The translations under genes were made by a program, and so were the position numbers. From the NCBI GenBank assembly GCA_014898415.1, contig RCTD01000020.1, positions 248,001 to 312,000 of the forward strand: 64,000 nucleotides of DNA, given 5' to 3'. The stretch's first letter is position 1, and every line of letters starts with the position of its first letter. Shown one piece after another: positions 22,402 to 34,494 of the stretch. The notes beneath the pieces are model-generated. The model saw nothing but the letters and a program-made list of their open reading frames with translations, did not search any database and was not told the DNA's origin. The DNA comes from Stromatinia cepivora. Taxonomy: Eukaryota; Ascomycota; Leotiomycetes; Helotiales; Sclerotiniaceae.

Positions 22402-23367
22402 TGTGCTGGTGGGTTTGATTTCCTATCAATATCTAGTTGGGTATGTTATTCAAAAGACTGGAACAAACACGAGCGATCCTCTACGTGTAGCATATATCGA
22501 GGACTCCTCAAGTAATAAGTATTCCACCCCATGTTCAATACCCAACCTTACCACAACCACGCATCCCTTATCACGAACCCAACATCCCATCCCCTTGGAA
22601 ACCTATAAGAATCAAGTACCTATCTACGCAGTCTCCTTGGCACTCTTCCTCCTTTCCCTCCTGCATCGCCCCTTTCTATTATCTCGTACTTCTTATCCCA
22701 AGACTTTAAATCACCGATCTGCAAAACTTTGATAACGGGAAAGTTCGGGGAAATCAGTCGTTGCTGATAAGTTACTGATAAGGTGCTTGGCGGTCGGAAC
22801 CTAGAATTATTATTGTTAGATGGGGATGGTTTTGCTGGTTTGGATATATGGATGTGGGGCTGCGTATGGGGAGTTTAATTGGATCGGATGGTGTGAAATT
22901 CCCTGTTGTTGGATGTGAAGTTGGTGATATTTAGACTGATTTTGAGCTAAGGTTCGAGGTTGGAACTTTAGAGTTTCCATGTTGATGGCTTGTATTCGCT
23001 TATACCGTTCATGGAGTTTAATGCCACAACGAATGATAAGATCAAAGTTCACTGTATGCTCCTATTTCAAAAAGTTTATATAGTGGGAATGATTTTAGAT
23101 TTACTTGGATCAAATAGTGTTGAGCTAAACTAGGTAACATAGAGGCGACATCATGGCATTGGGTTTATTCACATGTCATGGAGTAGATACATCACATCGA
23201 ACGAGCGCATTATTTCCCTATAACAAATATCTTATATCTCTCTACAGTTATCCTATTCAACGGAAAACTGTGGTATCATATCAAATCATCAAATCCTCAA
23301 TCATCCTACATCCATCTCGTACTCATTCTCTTATCCCCTCCTCCTCAACCGCTCAGTGTACCCACCC
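22402..23367. other. Mep promoter and intergenic region
   Basis: No coding signal. It holds the GATA-site cluster for the ammonium transporter and the 3' flank of the small Gly/Val-rich gene. The 126-codon + strand ORF at 22352-22732 overlaps the transporter's first exon antisense and is not supported. Confidence 0.6.
22423..22782 (-). promoter_or_regulatory. Cluster of GATA-factor (AreA/NIT2-type) sites upstream of mep
   Basis: HGATAR matches lie at 22423-22428, 22568-22573, 22620-22625 and 22679-22684 (minus strand) and 22730-22735, 22765-22770 and 22776-22781 (plus strand). The last two are a close pair, both TGATAAG. AreA/NIT2 GATA factors are known to activate ammonium permease genes when nitrogen is limiting, and paired sites bind best. 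The sites are seen; the regulation is inferred. Confidence 0.55.
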
Positions 23368-23995
23368 CTATCTCAGCGGCCCATGCTGTCCCTCCCCCGC
23401 ATTCTTAACCCCCTTCGCTACCCTCGCCGCACCACCTTCTATGCCCTCCCCTACATCTTTAATCCCATCGCCTACTGGTTTACCTATTTTGTAATTTATT
23501 ATCAGCTTATGATTATCTTATCTTTACCTTACATATTTCAATTTGAAATTTCTAAAAGGGAGATAAAGAGAAAAGGAAAAAGAAAAGGAAAAACAAACCA
23601 GCATTCCCCGTAACCCCATTAACCGTTTCTCCTAAACCTCGACCGACGGCTCCTACTACGCCTCCTACTGTATTTGTGAGGCCTGAGACGCCGTTGCTGT
23701 TTTTGGTGTTGGTGTTAGTTTTGTTTTGTATGATCACGGGAATATGAATATAAACGCGCGAAGAGTATATGTTGAAAATAGAGATGGATATCGAAGTTGT
23801 GAGAAGAGGTGATGAATGAAGGGGAAGAAATAAATGCTATGGGATAGAAAAATGAAGGGGACTCCAAGAGAGAACGATGGTATTGGAAGAATAAGAGAAA
23901 GACGAAGAAACAAACTTCATAAATGTAACTTACCCAACTGTACTAGTAACCCAAGTAACACCACCCGAAACTCCCGATTTATCATTAATAGGCAT
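23368..23995 (-). CDS. Small Gly/Val-rich hypothetical protein with TVGGV-type repeats (spliced)
   Basis: Three short exons, 23995-23934, 23696-23599 and 23483-23368, encode 91 aa. Introns of 237 and 115 bp start GTAAGT and GTTTGT and end AG. The product starts MPINDKSGVSGGVTWVTSTVG, continues as NGVSGLTNTVGGVVGAVGRG and LGETVNGVTGNAG, and ends GKPVGDGIKDVGEG, IEGGAARVAKGVKNAGEG, HGPLR. Short G-x-T-x-T-V-G-G-V and G-V-K-x-A-G-E-G units recur. Frame and composition match across both junctions, which is the main support. Similar small low-complexity proteins are common in leotiomycetes and look like LEA/stress-type hydrophilic proteins; the function is unknown. None of the exons alone makes a convincing ORF, so it is easily missed. 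Confidence 0.75.
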
Positions 23996-24699
23996 TTTTA
24001 CTTTCGTTTTTGTTTTTGCGTATGTGGATTTTGCTTTTGTTGATTTTCGTTTCTTTAGGTATGAATTATGAATTGTATGAAATATTTCCGGCTTTGCTTC
24101 GTCTCTGTGTAACGTTTGATATAGATGAATGGATGAAGAAATAATAATCTCTCCTCTCCTCTCCTCTCCTCTCTTCTATTCCATACGTTCTCTACTCTAT
24201 ATATTTATACTAGCTACACATATACACAATACAACCAAAGTCAAGAAATAAGATATGACGTCACGGCACAGCCAGCACAACAAGGGATCAAAAACCAGAT
24301 CTGGGTGGGGTTGGGGTTGAGGTTCGTCTAAGACTGGTGAGGGGTCGTTGGATACTTCGTAGGTGAATATGGGTGCAGTGTGATGTGGTGGGCTATACTT
24401 ACTTAGCCTAGAGATTTGAGGTTGAAAGGAAGAAAAGAACAGAGGAACATGTAAGATTATATTTATCCCATATCATATCAAAAAATATATTTCTTCCGCG
24501 GAAGAGAGATGTAAAAGATCCGGATGTAAAATACCCAGTAGATGTTCAACGGGAATTTGATGATCACGGAGCGACGAATCTATTGTTATGGACGAGAAGC
24601 GCCTTTGATCTTTAGCTAACAGATGGTTTGGGTTAGACTGATTAAATTCCATTCATTCCATCAAATGAAATCCGAAGCACTAATCGAGTACAACTCTAA
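23996..24699. other. Upstream region of the small Gly/Val-rich gene with a CTCCT microsatellite
   Basis: No gene seen. A (CTCCT)n run of about five units lies near 24150-24176, about 155 bp upstream of the ATG at 23995, and forms a purine-rich tract on that gene's strand. The right part is the 3' flank of the TFIIIC gene. Confidence 0.6.
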
Positions 24700-26231
24700 C
24701 TATTCAATCTCATAATCTTCCTCAAAACCAGCATAATCCTCATAAATCATTTCCCCATCTTCTGCATATTCATATTCTACCCCATCATCCATCTCTGCAT
24801 CATCATCCATGCCATAATCTCCCGCTTCCATATCTTCATCTTCTGCAATAGAATATGACCGTGGAGTCATATCAGCGGCATCATCAAGACCCGTGTCCAT
24901 TCCATCCATATCCTCCGGAGCAGCATTGTTCATCAAATAATTCGTAAGTCCACCAGGAGGTCTTCTCACAATCTGTTGATCTGCATTCACAGTCTTCTTC
25001 CTTCCACCATGTCTTATCTTTCTCCCATCAGGTCCAATACCCCTCAATTTATCTTCCGCAACCAAGATTTCATTATCCTTAGCCATTTGATCTAATCTTT
25101 GCTGTCCATCTGCCTGACTCATTTTGCCCGTCGCCATGGCTTTTCGTATCTGCGCTACTTCGGCTGCTTGTTTTTGCTTCATGACTGCTCTCCATTGTCG
25201 ATTTGTATTTCTTCTTCGAGCCATTACCGTAACATTATCTCTCTCGCGCTTTGATTCCTTAATTTGAATCAATGATTGCAAGAAGAATGCTTGATTTTTC
25301 CGCTGTTCAGAAGCTGCCACACCAACCGGTATCTTAAGTTCACGTATATTACCCGACCTCCAGAAATAATTGCGACGTTTCCCACCAGGACCTCCCAAAG
25401 GATCTTTATCTTCCACTTTTGTGTTGACAGATGTTATGCGTGCCGAGCTTGCAGCTAGTAAATCGACCTCATTAGAAACGGACTGTAGAATAGGTAATTT
25501 CCTGTTGGGATCGTGTGCCGTGAAGAGTAATTCTGTTCCCATATTCTCCTCCCACCGACATTGGTAGATATTTCCCTCATAAGATACGACTGGATTATCT
25601 TCATGCAGACCTAATATTTGTACTTCGGGTTTGGGCGTCGCGGGGGCTTCTCCTCCACGCTTGGTATCCGCGATAAAATTCGAGTATTGCTCTCCAGTTG
25701 ATCTCTTAGGAACTTCGGCCGGTTTTGATCTAGGTGCTGGTGGTTCCGTTTCAACTTCCAAAGGCTCTTCCATTTCTTCAGCTTCCGCAGGTTCATCATC
25801 CTCATCATCTTCGGCACTGGGTGATTTCTTCGCACTCTTGCCCTTCCCTTTTCCTTTACCTTTCACAGGCTTATCCTTATCAATTACGATAGTAGTCGAA
25901 TCACCAAGATGCCTTCGATGTTTACCAAGACCAGGATTTAACCATTTCTTCGCATTGCGACGAGGATGTGTTTGCGCCAACTTTCTTTTGACAGGAACAT
26001 TTGGGGTAGTAAGATCGAGAGTTACATAGAATATCTATTACAAATGTTAGAATTGATTGTAAAATGAAAATTTTTCAGACTAAGTACCTCTTTCTCTGTA
26101 GTAGAGTATTCATACTCATATTCTTCCTCGTCTTCTTCAACTAGGTCTGCGACATTAATACTCATAGGCATTGAATATGGATTTTGAGGTGGGGCATTTG
26201 CTGTAGAAGCAGAGCCATTATGATCGGCCAT
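24700..26231 (-). CDS. TFIIIC subunit with triple-barrel domain (Tfc7/GTF3C6-like)
   Basis: Two exons, 26231-26088 and 26034-24700, with a 53-bp intron (GTACTT...TAG), encode 492 aa. The splice joins TEKE to IFYVTLDL, recreating the first strand of the TFIIIC triple-barrel domain. Its second half lies at about residues 185-225, with NPVVSYEGNIYQCRWEENMG and TELLFT. The Y-x-C-x-W and G-T-x-L-x-F pattern is typical of the tau55/Tfc7 family. TFIIIC binds internal promoters of tRNA genes for RNA polymerase III. Between the halves is a Lys/Gly- and Glu-rich linker. Near residue 300 is a basic stretch (MARRRNTNRQWRAVMKQKQ), and the last 75 residues are very acidic (repeated DD/DE/EYEY). The yeast domain partner Tfc1 is not encoded nearby. 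Confidence 0.82.
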
Positions 26232-27099
26232 CAGGGTCTATAGTATGGATGTAATGTTCGATGGATCAGTAGAAGCAGAGGCATCTGGTAGTATAGTCGA
26301 TAGTCGTGAATTTTTCACAAAATGTAAATTAATTTGCTGAAAAGTTGTGAATGATGAAGTTTTGCCATGAGAGTTTGAAGTTCGCTCGGAAAATTTGTTT
26401 CTGCCTGAGGTTGAAATCATCCTTCAAAATGGTGTCCATTGAAATATTACCTTGTAAATTGAGTTGATATTATTACTTTTTATGTTTCACATATTGTTAA
26501 AGATATGCTTCTGTTTAAAGTATATGCAAGACTTCTACACGTTTAGATTGCTCCAAGAAGTTGATACGAGATATCCAAAATATGGTCTCAAATCATCAAT
26601 TCTGATATGCAACAAAACTTCTAGCTACCAGCATCAAACTCTAAATCAAGCACTTCAAAATCACCGATTTTGTGTTTGAAATCGAATAGCTAAGCAATAA
26701 CAGTTCATATTCTTAGTCTTGCCAAACAATCTAATAGTTTTGCTTCTTCTCAATCTATATATGAAATTCTTAGTTGTCTAGCTACCGTTGAAGGGGTGTT
26801 ATATGACATGGAAAAAAGGGGCCTTGAAAAGACCTCAGAGATGCAACAAAAAGATATCAGACAACCAATTCGCCAATCAATACTCTTAGCTCAAGCTTTC
26901 ACTCAATACAAGCTTCGCAAACTCCCTCAGTTCACCGCATGATAACTTGACTTTCCCATAAACACCAACACTCCTGTTAATATGGCGTGCGGCCATCCTT
27001 TCCTCATTCGACAATCCACTCATGTTCCCCAAAGACGATAGCCATGACGTCCAGTCCTCATATGAGCTTTCCTATCAAGTATAATTCGAAGCATCATTA
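26232..27099. other. Intergenic region, no gene seen
   Basis: TFIIIC promoter side and methyltransferase 3' flank. Short ORFs at 26238-26420 and 26464-26679 have no recognisable features. Confidence 0.6.
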
Positions 27100-28010
27100 T
27101 CACTTCTCCAATGTTCCCATGATATGAGGAATGATAGCGTAAGAAGGCTCAGTAGTAGGATGCTTCAAATCAACCTTACTCCACTTTCCCACTTCCCTCA
27201 AAGATTTGCCCGTATCCCTCGTAAGTGAACAGCTACCCATGAAATGAGGCCAAGCGATATTAAGCAAAGCTAAGTATACATTAGTTCCGTTTCATCATTT
27301 TCATACATTTCCACTTACACTGATACTTCGAAGGCCAACCTTCCTGTTTTACAACCACATGTTCATAAAGCGCCCAAATACCTCCCTTTCTCAACTTCTT
27401 ATACAAATCTTTGATCATTTCCTCGGGTTGTCCGACACTACATAAACACAGGATCGTAACGACCGAATCCACACTCTCATCCTCAATTCCCCATTTGGTC
27501 AATCCTTCAACACCACATTCCACAATCTCGTAGATATCGGTAAGACCTGCCTCCTTAATTTTCCTTTGTAAACTACCATAATGATCACGATTTGGCTCTA
27601 CACCATAAATTTTCGTAACCTTAGATTTATCAAAGACATGTAACCACTATTTGCAATCAGTCACTGAGATATCACATTACCCCTCTTTACATTTTCCAAT
27701 CGAACATCCGGAAATCAAAAATTCTTACTTCACCATTACCAGGACCAATATCTAGAACGATACCTCTCGCAGCTTTAATCATAGGCTCAGCTTTCGCACT
27801 CGCAGTTTTCCTGGTTTGCGGTCCGTAAACGGCCCAGAATCGTGCAAACCATGCATCTTTGATTCTAGCAGTAGAGCTCAGTGCAGTAATGTTGGATGAG
27901 GAGAGAAGAGAAATAATAGTGCCGGGTAAAAAGGAAAATGATATCATGATGAATTCGATGGGAAACCAAAGGTGGTGGAGAACATCTTTGATATATTCTT
28001 TGGTATTCAT
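27100..28010 (-). CDS. SAM-dependent methyltransferase (class I, METTL7-like)
   Basis: Three exons, 28010-27729, 27646-27319 and 27269-27100, with introns of 82 and 49 bp (GTAAGA and GTAAGT donors), encode 259 aa. The N terminus is hydrophobic (LWFPIEFIMISFSFLPGTII), suggesting a membrane anchor. SAM motif I is VLDIGPGNGE, ending at residue 94 exactly at the first splice junction. It is followed by KIYGVEPNRDHYGSL (acidic loop), VDSVVTILCLCSV (motif IV-like) and LRKGGIWALYEHVV. Exon 3 supplies NIAWPHFMGSCSLTRDTGKS, the typical end of METTL7-type enzymes. Substrate unknown; lipids or small thiols are known for relatives. The ATG at 28010 is preferred over upstream ones because the anchor follows directly. 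Confidence 0.83.
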
Positions 28011-29884
28011 TGTGAAGATGAAAAATGAGAAAGTGGGGTAAAAAAGAAAACGAGAGAAAATGTGAAGAGGTGGGTAAGTGGGAAAGCGAGGTTTTATAGA
28101 TTCTGGAAATACCGCCCAGCTCCATGAGCTATCAGCTGAGGGAGGTGGAAAAGAATGATGGATGATATCGGACAATAGGTCGATGATTGGTCAGTCGACT
28201 TGTCTAGACTCCATTTGATACGTCCACCTTCATAAACACACCCATGGCCACGTTCACAACGACATCAATGTTTCATTCCTATATCCATACACCTCAAATA
28301 CGAGTCATTGGATTGGTATTTGGCCTGGACCTTTGAATGTGTCATTTAGTGATGTTATCCAAGAGGTTCTTGAAGAGGTCCGGGGTTGTGCTTCCATGAT
28401 ATTTCAATGTCACCACATCTCTTGAGTCAAGGACAAGTGCCTGCACAAAATTTGAGAGCAAACTCTGAAGGATCTTTGAAAATTAATTCTTATCAAAGAC
28501 TTCCTTATGCTAGCTGCATATCTAGCGTCTATTCGAGTTGGACTACCAAATCATGTGTCATCTCAATTTTTGGCCCGTCAGCAGCCAATTCAAGTGGTGG
28601 AGTACACAATTGTCACCTCCCGTAAATATCTCTCCAATTTAATATTAGACAGCAGTGGATTCATGTTATCGTCGTGCCAATCCGGTCAATTCAAAAACTC
28701 ACATACAGATTGTCAACTCAAGAACTCCACCCTAAATGATTCGAAGAATTTCAGGGGATGTCTAGTTTAAATGAGAGGTTGGAGATGCCACACGCTAGAA
28801 ATTGGACTGGCTACTTCCGCTATATATCCTCCCTTCATGGAACATCTCATCTCAGCTCTTTTTTCTCGCCCACATACAAATATCCTAATATGCACCATCT
28901 ACATACGAAATTCACGCATGTGGAATATACACTACACGACGCACCACACTAAATCTTCATCATAGCTATAAAGGAGGATTAGTTAGAAGTTATAACCCCA
29001 CTATCCACTATGTAATTTACAGTTCCCAGTTTACAGCTTACCGGATGCAGATGCGGATATATTAAAATGGGGACTTTTACGATGACAGTTCGAGAGATAG
29101 TGGTCATTATATACATTCTCAACATTGATTTTCATCTTGGAGACAGAAAAAGGAAAAGAAGTAAAGGGAAATGAGAAGGAGGAGGAAAAATATCCCGACA
29201 GAGAAAGGAATGAGGAAAAGGTGGCGAGCGGGGTTAGGGGTGAGAGGAAAAAGGAAGAACAGGGGAGGAGAGGGAATAGAGCGATGTTGTTTTTGATATT
29301 GACGGAACTGAGGGAGAATGGGTAGATGAGGAGCGTAGAGATTGCAGGTTAGTAGGTTTGGATTAGAGAGGAAGGGGGGCGGGCAGGGCAGGTGATGGGA
29401 GGAATGATAATCATGTCTTTTTTAAGGAATCTGGAAGATAATCACTTGACTTATTATTAGGCTTGCTTCTCTGGTTTATTATTAGTTCGGCTAGTCTTTT
29501 GAACTAAAAATGGTATGTCAGTCAACTCTGATAGCTCTCCTGTATCCTAAACTTTCAGGTAGCCTTAGTCGTAGCGATTTATAGGAGTCTAGATGTGTGT
29601 TTTTTGTTTTTACTGTATTTTTCATTATCTTCTTCGTTCCTATCTTCCTTCACTTCCTGTCACTCCTTGCATTAGTTCCCCCTTTACTTGGGTTATATAG
29701 CAAATATAACGAATAAGCACAAGAGAAAATTCGAAATTTGTCAGAATCATCACTAGCCATCATGGAATATCATGTCATTGCAAAAATTTGATGATACAAG
29801 GATATATACATACGAATCCTCATCTGAAACTGTATCCTCTATTTTCAACCCATGTCACACCACTCATACACAAAATGCAAGAAC
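28011..29884. other. Intergenic region (about 1.9 kb), no gene seen
   Basis: Many overlapping ORFs of 60-90 codons on the plus strand lack domains and are likely chance. A purine-rich stretch of A/G runs covers about 29135-29400. No RNA gene was recognised. Confidence 0.6.
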
Positions 29885-30904
29885 CTATTGCCATTCTGGC
29901 TTGAAAACCTCCTTACCCCATGGCTCATTCGTCAAATTCGTCAAACCTTTAAGGTTCTCACAAGTTTTCCTTCCACTCATTGGTCCCGGACTTGGTACCT
30001 TAACACCCCCCCTATTATAAGCTTTCCCAGAATCCTCTCCTACTTCCGCACCAGACTTGACATTCTTATCGTCGCCTGTAATGGCACCTTTTCCACCTTC
30101 CGCACTAGCAATATCCGAGGCGCTGGATTGGAGCGCCTTGAGTAATGTGACGGTTGATTCGGGTGTCAAATCTTCATAATAGTCGTCGTTGATTTGGACC
30201 ATTGGTGCGTTCACACATGCACCCAAACATTCGACTTCAACGAAGGTGAATAGTCCATCCTTTGTAGTGTGGCCAGGCTTGATACCGAGATGTCCCTCAA
30301 TTGCTTTAACGATCGCATCACTTCCACATCCACCTAATTGACATGGAGTCTATTTGCCGGAGAATTCATCAGTTCTTATATCCCCAAGGCCAAACTCCAC
30401 CTTTAACCTAGAATAGAGAAAACATACCGTAGTACAAACTTGCAGATGGTATTTGCCCACTGGATTCCTGTTATACATAGTATAAAAGGTAGCCACTTCA
30501 TAAACTCTCATAGGAGGCATCTCCAATAATCTAGCAACCTCATTCATAACACTCAAACTAGTGAAACCATGTTGACGTTGTCCGAGATCGAGGATTGGCA
30601 TAACGGCAGCCTTTTTGTATTGTGGGGGATATCGTTTGAGGATTTCTTCGACAAGCTTCTCATTTTGAGGTGTGAATTTGAAAGGAATAGAAGCATTATT
30701 TTCGGGTGTATCGCGATGCTGTAAGATTGTGTATCAGTAATTGCTAGACGGTATAATCGGAGCTTCAGTTAGAAGACATACAACGTTGAGAGTATCGCTG
30801 GATAATCTGCTGCCAGCAACAAATGACCGATATTGTGATCGTGAAGCTATCCTTGCTGGTCTGAATGCGGATCGGAAAACGAAAGGAGTTATCTTGGAAG
30901 CCAT
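29885..30904 (-). CDS. nuo-24: NADH:ubiquinone oxidoreductase 24-kDa subunit (complex I), mitochondrial
   Basis: Three exons, 30904-30782, 30718-30428 and 30349-29885, with introns of 63 and 78 bp (both GTATGT donors), encode 292 aa. The N terminus is a basic, Ser/Arg-rich mitochondrial presequence ([20 protein letters not shown]). The thioredoxin-like fold holds one [2Fe-2S] cluster (N1a) next to the 51-kDa FMN subunit. The ligands are visible as Cys136, Cys141, Cys179 and Cys183 ([24 protein letters not shown]). Family landmarks [17 protein letters not shown] and [11 protein letters not shown] are intact. The splice at residue 138 lies inside the cluster motif. The C terminus has a fungal-type Gly/Ser/Asp-rich extension ending [13 protein letters not shown]. 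Confidence 0.95.
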
Positions 30905-31794
30905 TGTCGCGGTGATGTGGCGCAATGGCGAATTGTTAATTGAGGATATATTTGTCTATGATGTTGATTGATTTTAGTTCTCGGATGGTCGCCGTATTGG
31001 TATCGTCGGTGGTTTGATTGGCCGATAAATTTGGTAGTAGTTTTCAGCATGGATTGGGTATATTTCGGTATTAGTGGGGATGTTGGTGGTATTATTTTTG
31101 GCTCTTCAAGTTACCTCGTTCTCATTACCAACCTCAATCTCAACTTCAACCTCATGTTTTACGAAAGATATTTCTCAAATTTAGTTTCCCTTTAAGTTTC
31201 TCAGCCTAATTATGAAAATCCTCAACATTGGCTAAATTTGGAAGGTTTCGACTTCCTAAAACTCTTTCATCTTTGGTATAACATTGTTCTCGGTTTGCCA
31301 AACAATATTATGCCATTTGCCATGTGAACTACTAGGTACATACATACTCATCGTCAAGTATATTATCTTTTCACGAGTGCATTGGTTTCACAAATGCATC
31401 CAATTTCTAGACCCTATTTCATGCATATTGCTGAACCCGCGAACCGGCTCTTGAGTTTGAAATGTTCAATTTGATGTGCAATTGCCACTACCCAATTTAA
31501 TATAATTGGACCACGCAAAGCTTTCTTCGTTGGCCATCTCATCTCAGCCTGATAATACAAGTCCATGATCATACATACTCCTACTTGAGAAATCCCTGTG
31601 TCCTGGCGAAATCCTATTTTCCTTCCGCTGATCACTGTGTCCAATTGATGGTATCCTTAAATTCTTTACATCACATTGAATGGCTCCCTACCTACCCCTT
31701 GTATGATATGGTGGAACAAAATGGTACACCGAGCTTTGGATTATAGCTCCCGTTACTGGGCCAAACCACCAAACCCATTGATCTTGATTTATTA
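30905..31794. other. nuo-24 promoter side and aquaporin 3' flank
   Basis: No supported gene. ORFs at 30968-31195 and 31414-31644 have no domain features. Confidence 0.6.
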
Positions 31795-32987
31795 TTAGCA
31801 ATCACACATCTTTGAGGGATGACATTCGAACTCACAAGCAAAGTTACCCCTGGCAACTGCACACGAAAAACATCTGGCTGGATTCAAGCCCGCTCCTGGA
31901 TATCCCGGTGCAAGATTGATACTGGAAAATGATACGAGGCCTAATGTACAGCCCACCATGAATGGACCAAGACGTGGACCAAAAAGCTGGGCCTGTCGGG
32001 GGTCAAGAGCAGTGCCAAACGATAAAATTCTACCTAGTTAGGTCAATACGAGATGAAATGGGCGCGAAACTTACAGCATAATACATGACAACACCGACTC
32101 GATCAAATAAGCCTGCCCTTCACTGACGGTTGTCGTCTTAAGAAGACATCCTCCTCCATCAAACCTATCTTTTATTAGTCTACCAGTGGGTGCACGTATT
32201 AAAAAATCACTTTCTCAACTTCGATCGATCTCATTCTCATCATATAGTGTCGCTGTCTCGGTTGTATTGAATGATTCAACGAGGAGTTCCAGTATACAAA
32301 TGGGTACAGTTCGATGTTTTTATACAAATCTGTACACCCAGTAGTGGTCTCGTCTTTCTATAATCAAAGCAAGTGCACTTACATTAACGTTCTCTGCACT
32401 CCTAAGCTTCCCCTGACCAAGCCACCCGCAAGTGCCGCCCCGGTAGTTTGTCCTATTATATATAACACTCCTCTCGAGAATCCGGTAAGTCCAGTGATAA
32501 TCGTTGCGAAAGTAATGATTGGATTCAGATGACCACCGGAACCCGGAGCAAGAGCACATATGAATAGTGTCAAGAGAAAGATATTGGTAACGCCGACATA
32601 TGCCGCAACTTGCGTAGTATCAGAATTGCGAATTGCGATACTGATGAAGGCAGATAAATAACATAGGCAAGTTGTTCCAACGAATTCTATGAACTATAGA
32701 AAGATGCTTAATTGGTAGGCCCAAGGAAGATTTCATGGGAGGATACGTACAGCACTTTTCCAAATCGTCACATCACTCCATCCATCCGTTAAGAAGATAT
32801 AAATCCGATCACGGAATCCACCACGTTTCACCACTTTCCTTTTATCCTTCCTCAAGTCTGGAGCGAATGATCCTGGGAATTCCGCACATGATGCTGGAAC
32901 TAGTTGGTTTTCTTCAGTGGGAGGAATTTCCGATTCCTCGGAAACTGGAATGGTAGTTTTGGGGGTTTCTGCGACGCCCATTGTCAT
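31795..32987 (-). CDS. Aquaporin / major intrinsic protein, XIP type
   Basis: Four exons, 32987-32751, 32693-32383, 32164-32075 and 32029-31795, with introns of 57, 218 and 45 bp, encode 290 aa. The protein is a six-helix channel for water or small solutes. The cytosolic N terminus is about 70 residues, Pro/Glu- then Lys/Arg-rich. The first pore loop is GSGGHLNPIITF with NPI (136-138) in place of NPA. The second is GAGLNPARCF with NPA at 262-264 and Cys266. NPI/NPV in loop B and NPARC in loop E are marks of the X-intrinsic proteins, whose relatives often pass glycerol or peroxide. LDPRQAQLFGPRLGPFMVG and the C-terminal Cys-rich end (FECHPSKMCDC) are also visible. All four splices keep frame; the 218-bp intron is the least certain. 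ATG 32981 is an alternative start. Confidence 0.85.
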
Positions 32988-34494
32988 ATCGAAATATTAA
33001 TATTAGAGACAAGACCTGTATTTGAAATTGGCATGGCTCGAAGATTTTCAGGTGGTATAAATTGATGCAGTCGGCTGATTAATCAGAAGCGAAGACGGTG
33101 AATGAGCCATGAGTGGAGGTTAACCACTATTACATCTAGATTTTCATGAGATTTGTTCAATTTGTAAGTGGATATACTGATCTCACCGAAGATATCTTGA
33201 ATAGGCTTTGAAGACTAGGTTCGAGAGACTGCACATTGCCCGTCGCCAATATCAATTAAAAAGACTCAACTACTAATTCAATCGCAGAACAAAGACATTA
33301 CATATCTTCACACTACTAGTTAAGCCCATCAAAATGCTGGTAAGTTGTGACAAAATATTCCAAGGATGTACATTTATTATCCAGCCATCAATCAGCCCAT
33401 GTACTGTTGCACAAGGACCATTTTTGGTAGCCACCAGCCACAAAATGCAGTCACGCTACAAACACTAATTCAACTGGACAAAAGCCAACCACATTTTATG
33501 CAATATTGCCAACTTGCCAACAACATTTCAAGTTCGTCTCCTTTAAAATGAATCTTGAAAGGCTTTAGAGCAAGCTCCTACCCTGGTACGCGATGGACGA
33601 AATGAACAGAATATACTTCTTTTGATTTCTAGGCGGATAAGTCTTGAGTATGATTGATCGTTGGATATGGGATATCGACAAGGTTGATATACAATTTATT
33701 TCCTGCATCGAATGCTTGGCGGCTCACATTTGTTTTCTTCTGTCATTACTCCATATTCTCAAGAAAGACGACATGTAATCTCCTCACTGAAAAGTTCCTG
33801 GTCCTGGTCCGAGTTTATTTTGACATATCTTGGGGATATTCCCTACTGCTCAATGACTCTCAAACAACAAATAAGAGTTCGTCGCACACACAACGATCAT
33901 GGTGTGTTATCACGTATATTCCTATAGGACAGTTCCTTAGGTTAGCATCCGGAGCAAAGAAGCCGTTCCGTTTCATCTACCTTTTACAAAACGCCACATC
34001 CGTATAATGAAGAAATGCTGGGTAATGCATACAATTTCGGGACTTCAAAATGGATCGGTACTTGTATTATTATTATGACTTCATAAATTCCTTGAATTCT
34101 CGTTCTGCATCTGCCGTAAATTACAGTCCGCTTCTCATTTGCATACTCATCCACGAATAGGAGATATGAACGTACACAATATTGACGGAGGACTTAATCC
34201 GGACATCATGGGGGTTGCTGAACAGTAAAAGTGTGATTGGGCAAAGAACATGGCATGAACGCAAGTGCGTCTCGGTAGGCTGCATGTTGTGATGTGAGTC
34301 GGCGTAGTTTGCTTGCTTTTTTTACTTTCAAGTGGTGTGATGTGTGCGGAGATATAAAACTTAGCCATTATATCATTCTCTCACTTCCTTTTCCTTCTTT
34401 CGTCTTATTCATAGCAACTTCACAATACGAAATTCAAAATATTCTACCACTACATATACAATCACGAACCAAAAGCTTCAAAGTAACCATCAAA
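32988..34494. other. Divergent promoter region between aquaporin and MARVEL-like gene
   Basis: About 1.5 kb shared upstream region of two divergently transcribed membrane-protein genes. ORFs at 33366-33551, 33654-34007 and 33712-33927 are not supported. Confidence 0.6.
34353..34358 (+). promoter_or_regulatory. TATA box of the MARVEL-like gene
   Basis: TATAAA lies 137 bp upstream of the ATG at 34495. It is followed by a pyrimidine-rich stretch (34376-34406), a common fungal transcription-start context. Confidence 0.5.

Noticed and set aside
23153..23613. Plus-strand ORFs rich in Pro/Ser
   Set aside because: Antisense to the spliced Gly/Val-rich gene, whose codons explain the composition.
25631..26029. 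132-codon Ser/Gly-rich + strand ORF
   Set aside because: Antisense of the acidic linker of the TFIIIC subunit.
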